Shown: piece after piece, positions 1-7,921 of the stretch
Layout: each line of letters begins with the position of its first letter
Numbering within the stretch: the first letter of the stretch is position 1
DNA from: an uncultured Collinsella sp.
GTDB taxonomy: Bacteria > Actinomycetota > Coriobacteriia > Coriobacteriales > Coriobacteriaceae
Length of the DNA: 64,000 nt
Assembly: GCA_902492235.1 (NCBI GenBank)
Contig: CABUKS010000002.1
Span: 62,001-126,000, forward strand
Direction: 5' to 3'
The notes under the pieces: model-generated
The model's input: only the letters and a program-made list of their open reading frames with translations
Databases searched by the model: none
What the model was told of the DNA's origin: nothing
Translations under genes and position numbers: made by a program

Positions 1-195
1 ACTCGTGGGATGCTCCAGACGATTGATGCAGCGAAGCATCGTCGATTTACCCGAGCCCGAAGGACCCAGGACTACGACGACCTCACCCTTGTGCACATCC
101 AGATCGATGTCGCGCAGGACCACGTTATCGCCAAAGGCCTTCTGGAGGTTCTTGATGCTAACGACGACCTCGTTCGAGTTATTGGTTTCGCTCAT
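1..195 (-). CDS. Amino-acid ABC transporter ATP-binding protein (N-terminal part, cut by window edge)
   Basis: Reading leftwards from an ATG at 195, 65 codons are visible before the window ends. The protein opens with about 12 polar residues and then a typical ABC strand pattern; a Walker A motif GPSGSGKST lies near residues 47-55, followed by MLRCINRLE, which is characteristic of GlnQ/HisP-type polar amino-acid importers. A strong ribosome site (AAGGAGG) sits just upstream of the ATG. The start is only 12 bases after the stop of the permease gene, and a solute-binding lipoprotein precedes that, so this is the ATPase of a three-gene importer. The substrate cannot be named from sequence. The remainder lies outside the window. 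Confidence 0.9.
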   Translation of the reverse strand, partial: MSETNNSNEVVVSIKNLQKAFGDNVVLRDIDLDVHKGEVVVVLGPSGSGKSTMLRCINRLEHPTS

Positions 196-207
196 AATAG
201 AACCTCC

Positions 208-1569
208 TTACAGACCGGCGATGTGATCGGCGGGCGTCGCGACAACCTGTCCGGCGCTCTTGGTGGGACGCTTCTTTTTGGTTTCGGCCGTACCCAGCAG
301 CCTCGCCTCAAGACCGCTCACCAAGCGCGCAAGCGGCAGGGTAATGACCAGATAGAACAGGGCGGCAACCACATACGGCGTGATGGACCCCGTCGTGGCA
401 ACGATGGTGCGGGCGTTCATGACGATCTCAACCACGCCCACGGCCGCGAGCAGCGACGTATCCTTGTAAAGCAGGATGAACTCACTGGTCAGCGTGGGCA
501 GGACATTGCGGAACGTCTGCGGAATCATGACGTAGAGCAGCGTCTGGAAGGCGTTCATGCCCAGCGAGCGAGCAGCCTCATTCTGGCCCTTGGGGATCGA
601 CTGAATACCGGCACGGAAAATCTCGCACAAGTATGCAGACGAGTTCATGGCCATGACGATAACGCCCAGCACATAGTCGTCAACCTTGACGCCGGCCAGC
701 GGCAGGCCAAAGAACGCGATGTAGATCTGCAGGAACGCCGGCGTACCGCGGATGATATTCACATAGATGCCGGCAAGACAACGAAGGATACGCGACTTGG
801 AAATGCGCATGAGCGACAGCGCAAAGCCAAAGGGAATGGCCAACGGAAATGCCACGAGCACGATCGAGAGCGACATAAGGAAGCCCTTAAAGACGATCGG
901 CAGGCTCTGAACCAAAATGACCGGGTTCAAGAACAGGCGCAGGAACATATTGGAGTTCCACGCCTCGACCCACGGCTGCTCCTTAAGATCGGCCAGGAAG
1001 TTATCGAATGCCGTCACGCCCTTAATCTCGACGGAAGGAATCTTGGAAATCTTCTTGGTCGAACCATCGGCGAGCGTATAGGTTCCGCTAAAAGCCTCGT
1101 CGCCGCCCTCGACGGGGAACGTCACGCCGTAAACCTCAACGCGAAAATAGCCGCCGGCAGGCGCCGTCTCGCCAAAGTCGATCTTGAGCGTCTGGCCATC
1201 AGCCTTGCACGTGGGCTTCATGGGCGTACGATCCATGAGGTCCTCGCCCGAGAGCATCGTCAATCGCGTGTCATCGGTACCAAACGTCGTGCCGTCGACA
1301 AACGTCAGCGAAAGACCGCTCAGCTCCTCGTCGGCATCGGCCTGGACCTCCCAGGTAATGCGCGTCTCGGTACCGCCGACCACAGCGCTGCCCGAACCGG
1401 TGTTGGGTCGGGCGGTAATCTTTGCGGTCTCAAGCGCCTGGGCGGTCGTGGGCGCATATGCCCCCGCGCACGCCAGCGCGAGCGCCACGGCCATGACGCA
1501 GACTAGCTTTTGGAGCAAGGCGGGCAGTGGAAAACGCTGCTCCGCGGCCCCTTTGTTCAGTCGAGACAA
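208..1569 (-). CDS. Amino-acid ABC transporter permease with an N-terminal exported domain
   Basis: About 453 residues if translation begins at the TTG at 1569, which has AGGAG five bases upstream; upstream in-frame codons lack a good ribosome site. The C-terminal ~220 residues are a HisM/GlnP-type permease with several membrane segments and the EAA-loop signature (EAARSLGMNAFQTLLYVMIP). Ahead of it lie a signal-like hydrophobic stretch (VCVMAVALALACAGAY) and about 150 soluble residues rich in Thr, Gly and Asp, which look beta-sandwich-like and do not resemble a solute-binding protein. Ordinary permeases of this family are about 220-300 residues, so this is an extended form. Between the lipoprotein gene and the ATPase gene; presumably one half of a homodimeric channel. 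The role of the extra domain is unknown. Confidence 0.85.
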   Translation of the reverse strand: MSRLNKGAAEQRFPLPALLQKLVCVMAVALALACAGAYAPTTAQALETAKITARPNTGSGSAVVGGTETRITWEVQADADEELSGLSLTFVDGTTFGTDDTRLTMLSGEDLMDRTPMKPTCKADGQTLKIDFGETAPAGGYFRVEVYGVTFPVEGGDEAFSGTYTLADGSTKKISKIPSVEIKGVTAFDNFLADLKEQPWVEAWNSNMFLRLFLNPVILVQSLPIVFKGFLMSLSIVLVAFPLAIPFGFALSLMRISKSRILRCLAGIYVNIIRGTPAFLQIYIAFFGLPLAGVKVDDYVLGVIVMAMNSSAYLCEIFRAGIQSIPKGQNEAARSLGMNAFQTLLYVMIPQTFRNVLPTLTSEFILLYKDTSLLAAVGVVEIVMNARTIVATTGSITPYVVAALFYLVITLPLARLVSGLEARLLGTAETKKKRPTKSAGQVVATPADHIAGL

Positions 1570-1637
1570 GGTGGCTCCTATCGTAGAAGTTGCCGGCAAA
1601 ACGAGACGGAAATGCTCTCCGTCAAGAGAAGCGCAAA

Positions 1638-1665
1638 GGCCCTCTCCGCCAAAACGGAAAGGGCC
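1638..1665 (-). terminator. Hairpin between binding-protein and permease genes
   Basis: Eleven-base arms (GGCCCTCTCCG and CGGAAAGGGCC, one mismatch) around a six-base loop, in the 118-base gap after the lipoprotein stop. Only a weak T stretch follows. Such intercistronic hairpins usually lower expression of the membrane genes relative to the abundant binding protein; here that is inference. Confidence 0.5.
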
Positions 1666-1687
1666 CGCGCGCAATCAAGTAGCTATT

Positions 1688-2548
1688 TTACTTGATGTTG
1701 TACTTAGCCATGAGGGCGTCGACGGTACCGTCGTCGGTCAGGTCCTTGATGGCCTGGTTGATGTCGTCCTTGAGCTTGGTGTTGCCCTGGTTGATGGCGA
1801 TGGCGTACTCCTCGCCGGTGCTGATCTGCTTAATGGTCTGGCAGGTGTTGAACTGCTCGGCGGTCAGCTGGCTGGCAACGGAGCGGTTGGTGACTACGGC
1901 GTCGCCCTTATCGGACTGCAGGGCGCTGAAGCACTCGGTAGCGTCCTTGTAGGGGACGATCTTGGCCTTGGGGAAGTTCTCCTGGGCAAAGGCCTCGGCG
2001 GTCGAGCCAGACTGGACGATGATGGTAGCGTCGGCATTGTTGAGCTTCTCGCTGTAGTTATCGGCCGTAATGTCGGTGTTATCGACCTTGGTCACGATAG
2101 CCTGATCGTCCATGTAGTAGGAATCTGAGAAAGTGACTTCCTTCTCACGCTCGGGCGTGTCGGTGATAGCCGCGATGGAGACGTCGTACTTAGCGCCCGA
2201 AGCGACACCGGGTACGAGTGTGTCGAAGTCATTGTTGACGTACTCGACATCCAGGCCCAGCTTGTCGCCGATAGCCTTGATGAGCTCAAGGTCAAAGCCC
2301 TGATAATCGCCGTTGTCATCCTTGTACTCAAACGGCGCGTACTCGGCAGAGGTGCCGACGGTCAGCGTACCGTCCTTGACGAGCGCGTACTCCTTGGAGC
2401 CGTCGACCTTCTCGACCTTAGCGTCGTCAGAGCTGCTGGAACCGGCATCAGAACCAGAGGTGGCGTTGGACGAGCCGCAGCCCGTCAGTGCGAGGGCGAG
2501 CGCCATGGCACCCGTGGCGGCAAATGCGCCAAGCTTCTTGAGCTTCAT
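1688..2548 (-). CDS. Amino-acid ABC transporter substrate-binding lipoprotein
   Basis: Predicted 286 residues from an ATG at 2548 with GAAGGAGA just upstream; the longer reading frame has no better start. A signal peptide ends in a lipobox (LALTGC), so Cys22 or so is lipidated, followed by a Ser/Asp-rich linker. The mature part has the family 3 solute-binding features: LTVGTSAEYAPFEY near the start, GFDLELIKAIGDKLGLDVEY, a VPGVASGAKYDVSIAAIT region and a C-terminal DGTVDALMAKYNIK. These match binding proteins for polar amino acids. It heads the operon and has its own promoter; permease and ATPase follow on the same strand. Confidence 0.92.
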   Translation of the reverse strand: MKLKKLGAFAATGAMALALALTGCGSSNATSGSDAGSSSSDDAKVEKVDGSKEYALVKDGTLTVGTSAEYAPFEYKDDNGDYQGFDLELIKAIGDKLGLDVEYVNNDFDTLVPGVASGAKYDVSIAAITDTPEREKEVTFSDSYYMDDQAIVTKVDNTDITADNYSEKLNNADATIIVQSGSTAEAFAQENFPKAKIVPYKDATECFSALQSDKGDAVVTNRSVASQLTAEQFNTCQTIKQISTGEEYAIAINQGNTKLKDDINQAIKDLTDDGTVDALMAKYNIK

Positions 2549-2605
2549 AATCAGTCTCCTTCCGGTGACCTCGTTTGATTCAGAGGCCTGCAAAAACTGT
2601 TGGCT

Positions 2606-2634
2606 ATTATGCACCTGGAATTACGAATCTGCAA
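2606..2634 (-). promoter_or_regulatory. Promoter for the amino-acid transporter operon
   Basis: Minus-strand TTGCAG, 17-base spacer, CATAAT, with a TG just before the -10 (extended -10). It lies about 60 bases upstream of the lipoprotein start. Seen by eye only. Confidence 0.55.
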
Positions 2635-2695
2635 TGAGAAAACTGATTGAAACAAACCCATAACGTGAATGGAATACTCTACTTTGTGACAGTCA

Positions 2696-3562
2696 TTACT
2701 GCTGCAATGACCTTAATAATCTAATTTCAGCTGCATAACCTGCAAGTTCGTTCGGAGTCTCCAAAATAAACGGCAGTGAACGCAAACGGCCATTCGATAC
2801 AATATTCTGCATAACCTGCATACCGCCACCAAATTCCTCGCTGCCAAGGTATCCCTTGCCGATGCACTCGTGACGATCTTTATGGGCGCCACAAGGGTTC
2901 TTCGAATCGTTGATGTGTACGGCATGTAAGCGATCGCTACCCACCACGCGGTCGAACTCGTCGAGTACGCCGTCCAGATCATGGATGATGTCGTAGCCGG
3001 CATCGCTCACATGGCAGGTGTCCAAACAAACGCCCAGCTTATCGGACAGCTCTGGGCACTTGGCGGCAACGCCCTCGATAATGCACGCCAGTTCTTCAAA
3101 GCTACGGCCCACCTCGGTGCCCTTGCCGGCCATGGTCTCGAGCAATACCGTCGTCTGCTGTCCCTCGAACATCACCTGGCACAGCGTATCAACAATCATC
3201 TGAATGCCGACGTCTGCCCCCTGTCCTACATGCGCACCGGGATGAAAATTGTAGTAGTTGCCGGGCAGTGCTTCCAGACGCTGCAAGTCCTCGGCCATTG
3301 CCTCCAGGGCAAACTCGCGCGCCCGCTCTTTGGCAGAACAGGGGTTGTAGGTATAGGGGGCATGCGCCACGAGTGGGCCAAAATCGTTTTGTTCCATAAG
3401 CTCGCGCAGGGCCGCCACATCATCCATGTCAAGGTCTTTCGCCTTGCCGCCGCGCGGGTTGCGCGTAAAGAATGCAAAGGTATTGGCGCCAATGGACAGC
3501 GCCGTCTCCCCCATCGCCCGATAGCCCTTCGTCGTCGAAAGATGACACCCAATCGTCAGCAT
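2696..3562 (-). CDS. nfo: Deoxyribonuclease IV (AP endonuclease)
   Basis: 288 residues from the ATG at 3562, chosen because GGGGGAG lies six bases upstream; a TTG two codons earlier is less well placed. Matches the EndoIV family of three-zinc TIM-barrel AP endonucleases: [11 protein letters not shown] at the start, [14 protein letters not shown], the loop [78 protein letters not shown] and a C-terminal FILETPNE, which together supply the metal ligands. It cleaves DNA 5' of abasic sites in base excision repair. Downstream lies the amino-acid transporter, upstream a 67-nt hairpin repeat that reaches to within about 19 bases of the start. Confidence 0.95.
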   Translation of the reverse strand: MLTIGCHLSTTKGYRAMGETALSIGANTFAFFTRNPRGGKAKDLDMDDVAALRELMEQNDFGPLVAHAPYTYNPCSAKERAREFALEAMAEDLQRLEALPGNYYNFHPGAHVGQGADVGIQMIVDTLCQVMFEGQQTTVLLETMAGKGTEVGRSFEELACIIEGVAAKCPELSDKLGVCLDTCHVSDAGYDIIHDLDGVLDEFDRVVGSDRLHAVHINDSKNPCGAHKDRHECIGKGYLGSEEFGGGMQVMQNIVSNGRLRSLPFILETPNELAGYAAEIRLLRSLQQ

Positions 3563-3580
3563 CTCCAACTCCCCCTCATC

Positions 3581-3647
3581 AGTTGCGGTGAAATACGGTC
3601 TATTGGTGCCTTATTTTGGCGCAAATAGACCGTATTCCACCGCAACT
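3581..3647. repeat. 67-nt hairpin repeat, copy A
   Basis: Inverted 24-base arms (3581-3604 and 3624-3647, one mismatch) with a 19-base loop. The outer 14 bases of each arm (AGTTGCGGTGAAAT) are shared with copy B at 4768-4834, while the inner 9-10 pairs have a different sequence in each copy yet stay complementary. Followed by TATAAAAGGG in both copies. It lies directly upstream of the nfo ribosome site. Confidence 0.85.
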
Positions 3648-3734
3648 TATAAAAGGGGCATCAGAGATGCGGGCCGCCAAGCACTACGGCTACGGGCGCC
3701 AGCGTCATAATCCCCTATGCGTCAGCGCCAAGTC

Positions 3735-4754
3735 CTAGAGGGCTAGACGGATTGCATCGATAATGCGCGCGCAGCGCTGTGTGGCGGCAAGGGGCATGAC
3801 GGGACTCTCGAGTTTCCCCGCCCGGATGAGCTGGGTCGCATGCTGGATTTCGCCGTAGAAATCATCAACCTCAAACGGGGCATTTATTTCGAGCATTCGC
3901 CCGTCGGAATACTTCACATGGGCGAGCTCGGGGCGATGGAGGCGCTCGATTTCCAACGAGCCCCGCTCACAGGCAATCGTTAAGCGGCTTTCATACGCTG
4001 CCTTGCCGTCGCACACCATATGAATGGGTATGCCGCCGACGCTCATATGAATCTCATCGGCCCAATCCACGCGGCCGCCCGATACGTCACGCCAGCGAAC
4101 TTCACGAGACGAAACATCGCACGCACCCGCAAGCAAATCCTCAAACCACCCGACCGCATAGCAGCCCATGTCATATAGACAACCACCCTGCAACGGATCG
4201 AGCAGATAACTCGAAGGGGGCTCACCATAATCGAGTTTTTGCACGCTTTCAATCGAGACGATACGGCCGAGCTCGCCCGACGCAAGCAAGTCCTTCACGC
4301 GAGTGCGCATCGGGCAAAACCGATTTTTCATCGCCTCCATAAACAGCACGCCGCGCTCGCGAGAGGTGGAGGCAATCGAGAGAGCCTCTTCCTCACTCAA
4401 AACGGCCGGCTTTTCGCACAGTACGGCCTTTCCCGCGCGCAGTGCCCGACAGACCCAATGCGCATGCATGCCATGCGGAAGAGCCAAGTAGATTGCGTCG
4501 ACATCGGGGTCGGCAATCAGCGCATCATAAGCCGCATCGCCGCTATCGTCAGCCGTGGCATAACTGTGCGCGGCATCAATCGAAAACGCCCTGCAAAACT
4601 CCTCAACATGCGAAGGAGTGCGACCGGCGGCAGCCACAAGCCGTGCCCCGTCCACCTCCTTGAGCGACGATGCGAATCGATGCGAAATGCGCCCAGCGCC
4701 CAAAACGCCCCAACGAACCTCACGCAAATCATCACATGAATCTCGATGACCCAC
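3735..4754 (-). CDS. Gfo/Idh/MocA family oxidoreductase
   Basis: 339 residues from a GTG at 4754 with GAAGGGGG six bases upstream. The open frame continues another 26 codons upstream but that part is made of hairpin repeat B, so the GTG is preferred. An N-terminal Rossmann fold begins VRWGVLGAGRISHRFASSL; VDAIYLALPHGMHAHWVCRAL and the hallmark AGKAVLCEKPAVLSEEEAL (catalytic Lys of the EKP motif) follow, then the alpha/beta C-terminal domain with GGCLYDMGCYAVGW. Members reduce or oxidise sugars and related polyols with NAD(P); the substrate is not evident. A second, unrelated-looking member is at 12158. Confidence 0.9.
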   Translation of the reverse strand: MGHRDSCDDLREVRWGVLGAGRISHRFASSLKEVDGARLVAAAGRTPSHVEEFCRAFSIDAAHSYATADDSGDAAYDALIADPDVDAIYLALPHGMHAHWVCRALRAGKAVLCEKPAVLSEEEALSIASTSRERGVLFMEAMKNRFCPMRTRVKDLLASGELGRIVSIESVQKLDYGEPPSSYLLDPLQGGCLYDMGCYAVGWFEDLLAGACDVSSREVRWRDVSGGRVDWADEIHMSVGGIPIHMVCDGKAAYESRLTIACERGSLEIERLHRPELAHVKYSDGRMLEINAPFEVDDFYGEIQHATQLIRAGKLESPVMPLAATQRCARIIDAIRLAL

Positions 4755-4767
4755 GACAGCCCCCTTC

Positions 4768-4834
4768 AGTTGCGGTGGAATAGTTCCTGTTTGGTCCCTA
4801 TTCTGCCGCAAACAGGAACTATTCCACCACAAGT
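4768..4834. repeat. 67-nt hairpin repeat, copy B
   Basis: Inverted arms of 25 bases (4768-4792 and 4810-4834, two mismatches). Same outer sequence and exactly the same overall length as copy A, but a different inner stem (GTTCCTGTTT instead of CGGTCTATT) with matching changes in the opposite arm. Located between the aldo/keto reductase stop and the oxidoreductase ribosome site. Confidence 0.85.
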
Positions 4835-4844
4835 TATAAAAGGG

Positions 4845-6053
4845 TCATGAGGAGCGTGTTTTGCCGAAGACTTTAAGCATGGCCGTTACGGGGCCCGGCT
4901 GGAAGCGTCGGCGCACGTCATCGAGACGCTCGGGGATATCGATATGCTGCGGGCAGTGGCGCGCGCATTTGCCGCACTTGACGCAATTGCTCACGAGCTT
5001 GGGCTCGCTCGTGCGCACCGCACTCGCCGTAAAGTACTGCGATAGACCCGTAAACCAGCTGTGCGCATAGCTCGCGTTGTAGGCGGCAAAGCAGCCGGGA
5101 ATGTTGATACCCTTGGGACATGGCGTACAGTAGCCGCATCCCGTGCAGGGCACACGGTTCGATTTCTCAAACTCCATCAGCACGCGCGCAATCGTGTCGA
5201 GCTGGTTGGCAGTCATCGAATTCGGCAACGCAAGGTCTGCCAGTGACGAATTCTCGTCCACCTGCGCGGTATCGGTCATACCCGAAAGCAACATGGTCAC
5301 CTGGGGATGATTCCACACCCACGAGAGCCCCCAAGCGGCAGGCGCATGCAAATGCCGATCGCATGCACCATCGAGAACAGCGCGCGCCCGCGGAGGCAAT
5401 TTGCCTGCCAAGCGTCCGCCCAAAAGCGGCTCCATCACAAACACCGCGAGACCTCGCTCGGCGGCGGCCATGAGCCCCGCCGTTCCCGCCTGATATCGCT
5501 CTCCAGCGTAGTTGTACTGGATCTGGCAAAAGTCCCACTCATACGCATCGAGCATCGTAAGGAAGTCCGCCGCGCTGCCGTGGTACGAAAAGCCTATCTG
5601 ACGAATACGCCCTGCAGCCTTTTGCTGCGCGATCCAGTCCTCGATGCCCAGCGCCACCACGCGCTCCCACTGCGCAGGCGAGGTGATGTTGTGCATAAGG
5701 TAATAGTCGATATGGTCGGTCTGCAGGCGGCGCAGCTGCTCGTCGAAAAACCGATCGAAATCCTCCGCGCATTTGCACGAAGCATGCGGCAGCTTGGTTG
5801 CGAGCAAAACCTGGTCGCGCAAGCCCAGGCGTTCAAGCGAAGCGCCCACGCAAGCCTCGTTGCCGGGATAGAGATAGGCCGTGTCCAGATAATTAATCCC
5901 CTGCTCCACCGCACGGGAGATGATGGCATCGGCCGTCTTCGCATCGGGGTGTCCCGGCGCACCGGGAAACCTCATGCAGCCCAGACCCAGAGCGGATATT
6001 CGGTTACCACTTTTGGGGTCAACACGGTATTGCACGGCCCCTCCCTTCGCCAT
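4845..6053 (-). CDS. Aldo/keto reductase with C-terminal 4Fe-4S ferredoxin domain
   Basis: About 402 residues from an ATG at 6053 (start uncertain: the frame is open 33 codons further up and no start has a strong ribosome site). The first ~280 residues form an aldo/keto reductase barrel: SALGLGCMRFPG, GINYLDTAYLYPGNE, VLLATKLPHASCK, YYLMHN, IGFSYHG. The tail carries two cysteine clusters, CTGCGYCTPCPKG and CVKCGKCARHCP, as in 4Fe-4S ferredoxins. Such fused proteins are common in anaerobes and are thought to pass electrons between iron-sulfur carriers and a nicotinamide-type active site; the substrate is unknown. The next gene downstream is an oxidoreductase, so the pair may act on one sugar-like compound. 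Confidence 0.88.
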   Translation of the reverse strand: MAKGGAVQYRVDPKSGNRISALGLGCMRFPGAPGHPDAKTADAIISRAVEQGINYLDTAYLYPGNEACVGASLERLGLRDQVLLATKLPHASCKCAEDFDRFFDEQLRRLQTDHIDYYLMHNITSPAQWERVVALGIEDWIAQQKAAGRIRQIGFSYHGSAADFLTMLDAYEWDFCQIQYNYAGERYQAGTAGLMAAAERGLAVFVMEPLLGGRLAGKLPPRARAVLDGACDRHLHAPAAWGLSWVWNHPQVTMLLSGMTDTAQVDENSSLADLALPNSMTANQLDTIARVLMEFEKSNRVPCTGCGYCTPCPKGINIPGCFAAYNASYAHSWFTGLSQYFTASAVRTSEPKLVSNCVKCGKCARHCPQHIDIPERLDDVRRRFQPGPVTAMLKVFGKTRSS

Positions 6054-6207
6054 CAGCGCCCCGGCAAGGCGAAACACAATGGTCACGCAGCCGAAACATC
6101 GTGGAATCGCAATCGAGAACGTATCGTAACGTAGCAGCAATCGAGCCATCACGACACCGCTTTAACATCAGCAAAAAGCCCGATGAAAGGAGGCGAACGG
6201 ACCACGC

Positions 6208-6388
6208 GTGAGGACGCCCCTACCCCGGCGAACAATACATCCTCTCGGTCGACCGTTACCAGATCGAGGTCATGGACCATCTGGACGAGCTTCCCGCCAC
6301 GGGTGCCGTCATCTTCTGTACCTTCCCCAAGGTGCGCGATGGCGTCGTACACCCTGCGCGCGTTTTTGTGATCTGTCCCGCGGCATAA
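6208..6388 (+). pseudogene. Short frameshifted reading frame
   Basis: A frame open from 6212 to a TAA at 6386-6388 has convincing coding codon use (about 58 codons, containing YPGEQYILSVDRYQIEVMDH) but no start of its own. A GTG at 6208, downstream of AAAGGAGG at about 6187-6194 (long spacing), would join it if one C were removed from the CCCC run at 6217-6220. The region after it has a plus-strand terminator at 6467. I do not recognise the protein. It could be a decayed gene, a sequencing error, or chance; no homologue can be checked here. Confidence 0.4.
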
Positions 6389-6466
6389 GCGCACAGTGCA
6401 ATAGTTTCTTTTTCATAACAGCAGCCCCGCGCGCTTACCAAACGCCCCGGCGACATACAATCCATC

Positions 6467-6495
6467 AGGCGCCCCTTACGCGGGCGCCTTTTATA
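6467..6495 (+). terminator. Rho-independent terminator upstream of the reductase gene
   Basis: AGGCGCCC, loop, GGGCGCCT, followed by TTTATAT on the plus strand. No intact plus-strand gene lies in front of it, so it would end transcription of the frameshifted frame at 6208-6388. Confidence 0.75.
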
Positions 6496-6511
6496 TGGGG
6501 AGATGATTCAC

Positions 6512-7426
6512 ATGCAGATCAACAAGGTCGCCTTTATCGGCAAGGGCGGCGTCGGCCTGCTCTACGGCAGCATGATTGCCAAGGCCCTCGGCAATGACGC
6601 CGTCGAATACGTTATGGATGACGCCCGTTTTGAGCGTCACGCAGGCGATGCGCTCACCGTCAACGGCAAGCCCTGTGCGCTCAAGTCCGTCCGCGCCAGC
6701 GAGGCAACGCCCGCCGACCTGGTCATTCTCACGGTCAAGACGACCGGCCTCGACCAAGCACTCAAGACTATGGAGCGCGTCGTGGGGCCCAATACGTTCA
6801 TCGCCTCGCTGTGTAACGGCATTACGAGCGAGCAGAAGATTGCCGAGCGCTTTGGCTGGGAGCATACCGTTCTTGGTATTTGCCAGGGCATGGACGCCGT
6901 GTTCCTCAACGGAGAGCTCACCTTTACCAATGCGGGCGAAATCCGCTTTGGCGCGGCGGCCGGCACCGAGCCCGCAACCGTCACCGCCATCGACGAGCTC
7001 TACACGCGCTGCGGCATCGCCCATACCGTCGAGAGCGACATTGCGCACCGCATGTGGGCCAAACTCATGCTCAACGACGGCATCAACCAGACGTGCATGG
7101 CCTACGGCGGGACCTACGGAAGCGCCACGGAGCCGGGCTCCGAGCAGCGTCGCTGCTTTGTTTCTGCCATGCGCGAAACGCTTGCGGTCGCCAACGCCGA
7201 GGGCATTGAGCTGACCGAGGCAGACCTGACGCAGATGGTGCACCTCATCGAGGGAATCGACCCCACCGGTATGCCCTCGATGGCGCAGGACCGCATCGCG
7301 CAACGAAAAACCGAAGTCGAGGAGTTCGCGGGCACCATTTGCCGCCTGGCCGTCAAACACGATATCCAAGTGCCGCAAAACGATTGGCTCTACCAGAGGA
7401 TTCGCGAAATAGAAAGCAGCTGGTAG
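6512..7426 (+). CDS. 2-dehydropantoate 2-reductase family protein
   Basis: 304 residues from ATG 6512, nine bases after GGGGAG; an ATG at 6503 is also in frame but touches the ribosome site. Ketopantoate reductase fold: Rossmann motif KVAFIGKGGVGLLYG (G-x-G-x-x-G), DLVILTVKTTGLDQAL, SLCNGITSEQKIAERFG, and the C-terminal helical domain with AHRMWAKLMLNDGINQ, which contains the family's catalytic Lys region, and GTYGSATEPGS. Family members make pantoate for coenzyme A using NADPH, but many paralogues exist and no other pantothenate gene is nearby, so the reaction is not certain. Stands alone on this strand, with a terminator on each side. Confidence 0.85.
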   Translation: MQINKVAFIGKGGVGLLYGSMIAKALGNDAVEYVMDDARFERHAGDALTVNGKPCALKSVRASEATPADLVILTVKTTGLDQALKTMERVVGPNTFIASLCNGITSEQKIAERFGWEHTVLGICQGMDAVFLNGELTFTNAGEIRFGAAAGTEPATVTAIDELYTRCGIAHTVESDIAHRMWAKLMLNDGINQTCMAYGGTYGSATEPGSEQRRCFVSAMRETLAVANAEGIELTEADLTQMVHLIEGIDPTGMPSMAQDRIAQRKTEVEEFAGTICRLAVKHDIQVPQNDWLYQRIREIESSW

Positions 7427-7462
7427 CCTCGGCCGCATCGCGACGCGCGCAATACAAGCAGG

Positions 7463-7499
7463 CAGGCCTTCGCGAGGATTCCGTCTTCACGAAGGCCTG
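7463..7499 (+). terminator. Hairpin after the reductase gene
   Basis: CAGGCCTTCG and CGAAGGCCTG arms with a 17-base loop, then TTGCATTT on the plus strand. It sits in the short space between two convergent genes, so it may serve both. Confidence 0.6.
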
Positions 7500-7516
7500 T
7501 TGCATTTGGCTCGAGG

Positions 7517-7735
7517 CTAAAACTGAGGCCTATTTTGCGATTCCGGAACCTCGTCCTCGTCATCGCGGCAAAGTAGCACGCCGGCGCTTCCCAGCAGCGC
7601 CGCTGCAATCAAGGCGCCCACAACCACAGGAGCGGCGCCCGTAGCGGACTGCAAGCCGGCAGCTAACGCCACCGCCGGACCAAGACATCCGATCAAAAGG
7701 GCAACGACGGCAATAGCGACATCTCGAGCGTTCAT
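7517..7735 (-). CDS. Small two-helix membrane protein, function unknown
   Basis: 72 residues, ATG at 7735 with GGAGG about ten bases upstream. Two hydrophobic segments (about residues 7-27, VAIAVVALLIGCLGPAVALA, and 34-55, APVVVGALIAAALLGSAGVLL) separated by a short Gln/Ser/Thr turn, then a charged tail RDDEDEVPESQNRPQF. A hairpin (CACGAGAA..TTCTCGTG, 7750-7775) directly abuts the ribosome site and could modulate translation. I do not recognise the family. The clean start signal and amino-acid composition argue it is real. Confidence 0.65.
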   Translation of the reverse strand: MNARDVAIAVVALLIGCLGPAVALAAGLQSATGAAPVVVGALIAAALLGSAGVLLCRDDEDEVPESQNRPQF

Positions 7736-7921
7736 GGGACCACTTCCTCCACGAGAAAGACTTTGCTTCTCGTGACTTAGTGTGCCCCGCGCCCATATGC
7801 GCGGCGTACTGCCACGGTAAGGGCTCTGTTAGCTCAAACGCATACATAGAACGGGCGTCCTTACGTTGCCCTAAAGCTCGGTAAAGACGCCCATCCGCCA
7901 AATATCCGTGATGCAGAAAAA

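Noticed and set aside
3581..4834. Hairpins A and B as a CRISPR remnant
   Set aside because: They are inverted, with only two copies 1.2 kb apart, no spacers of regular length and no cas genes.
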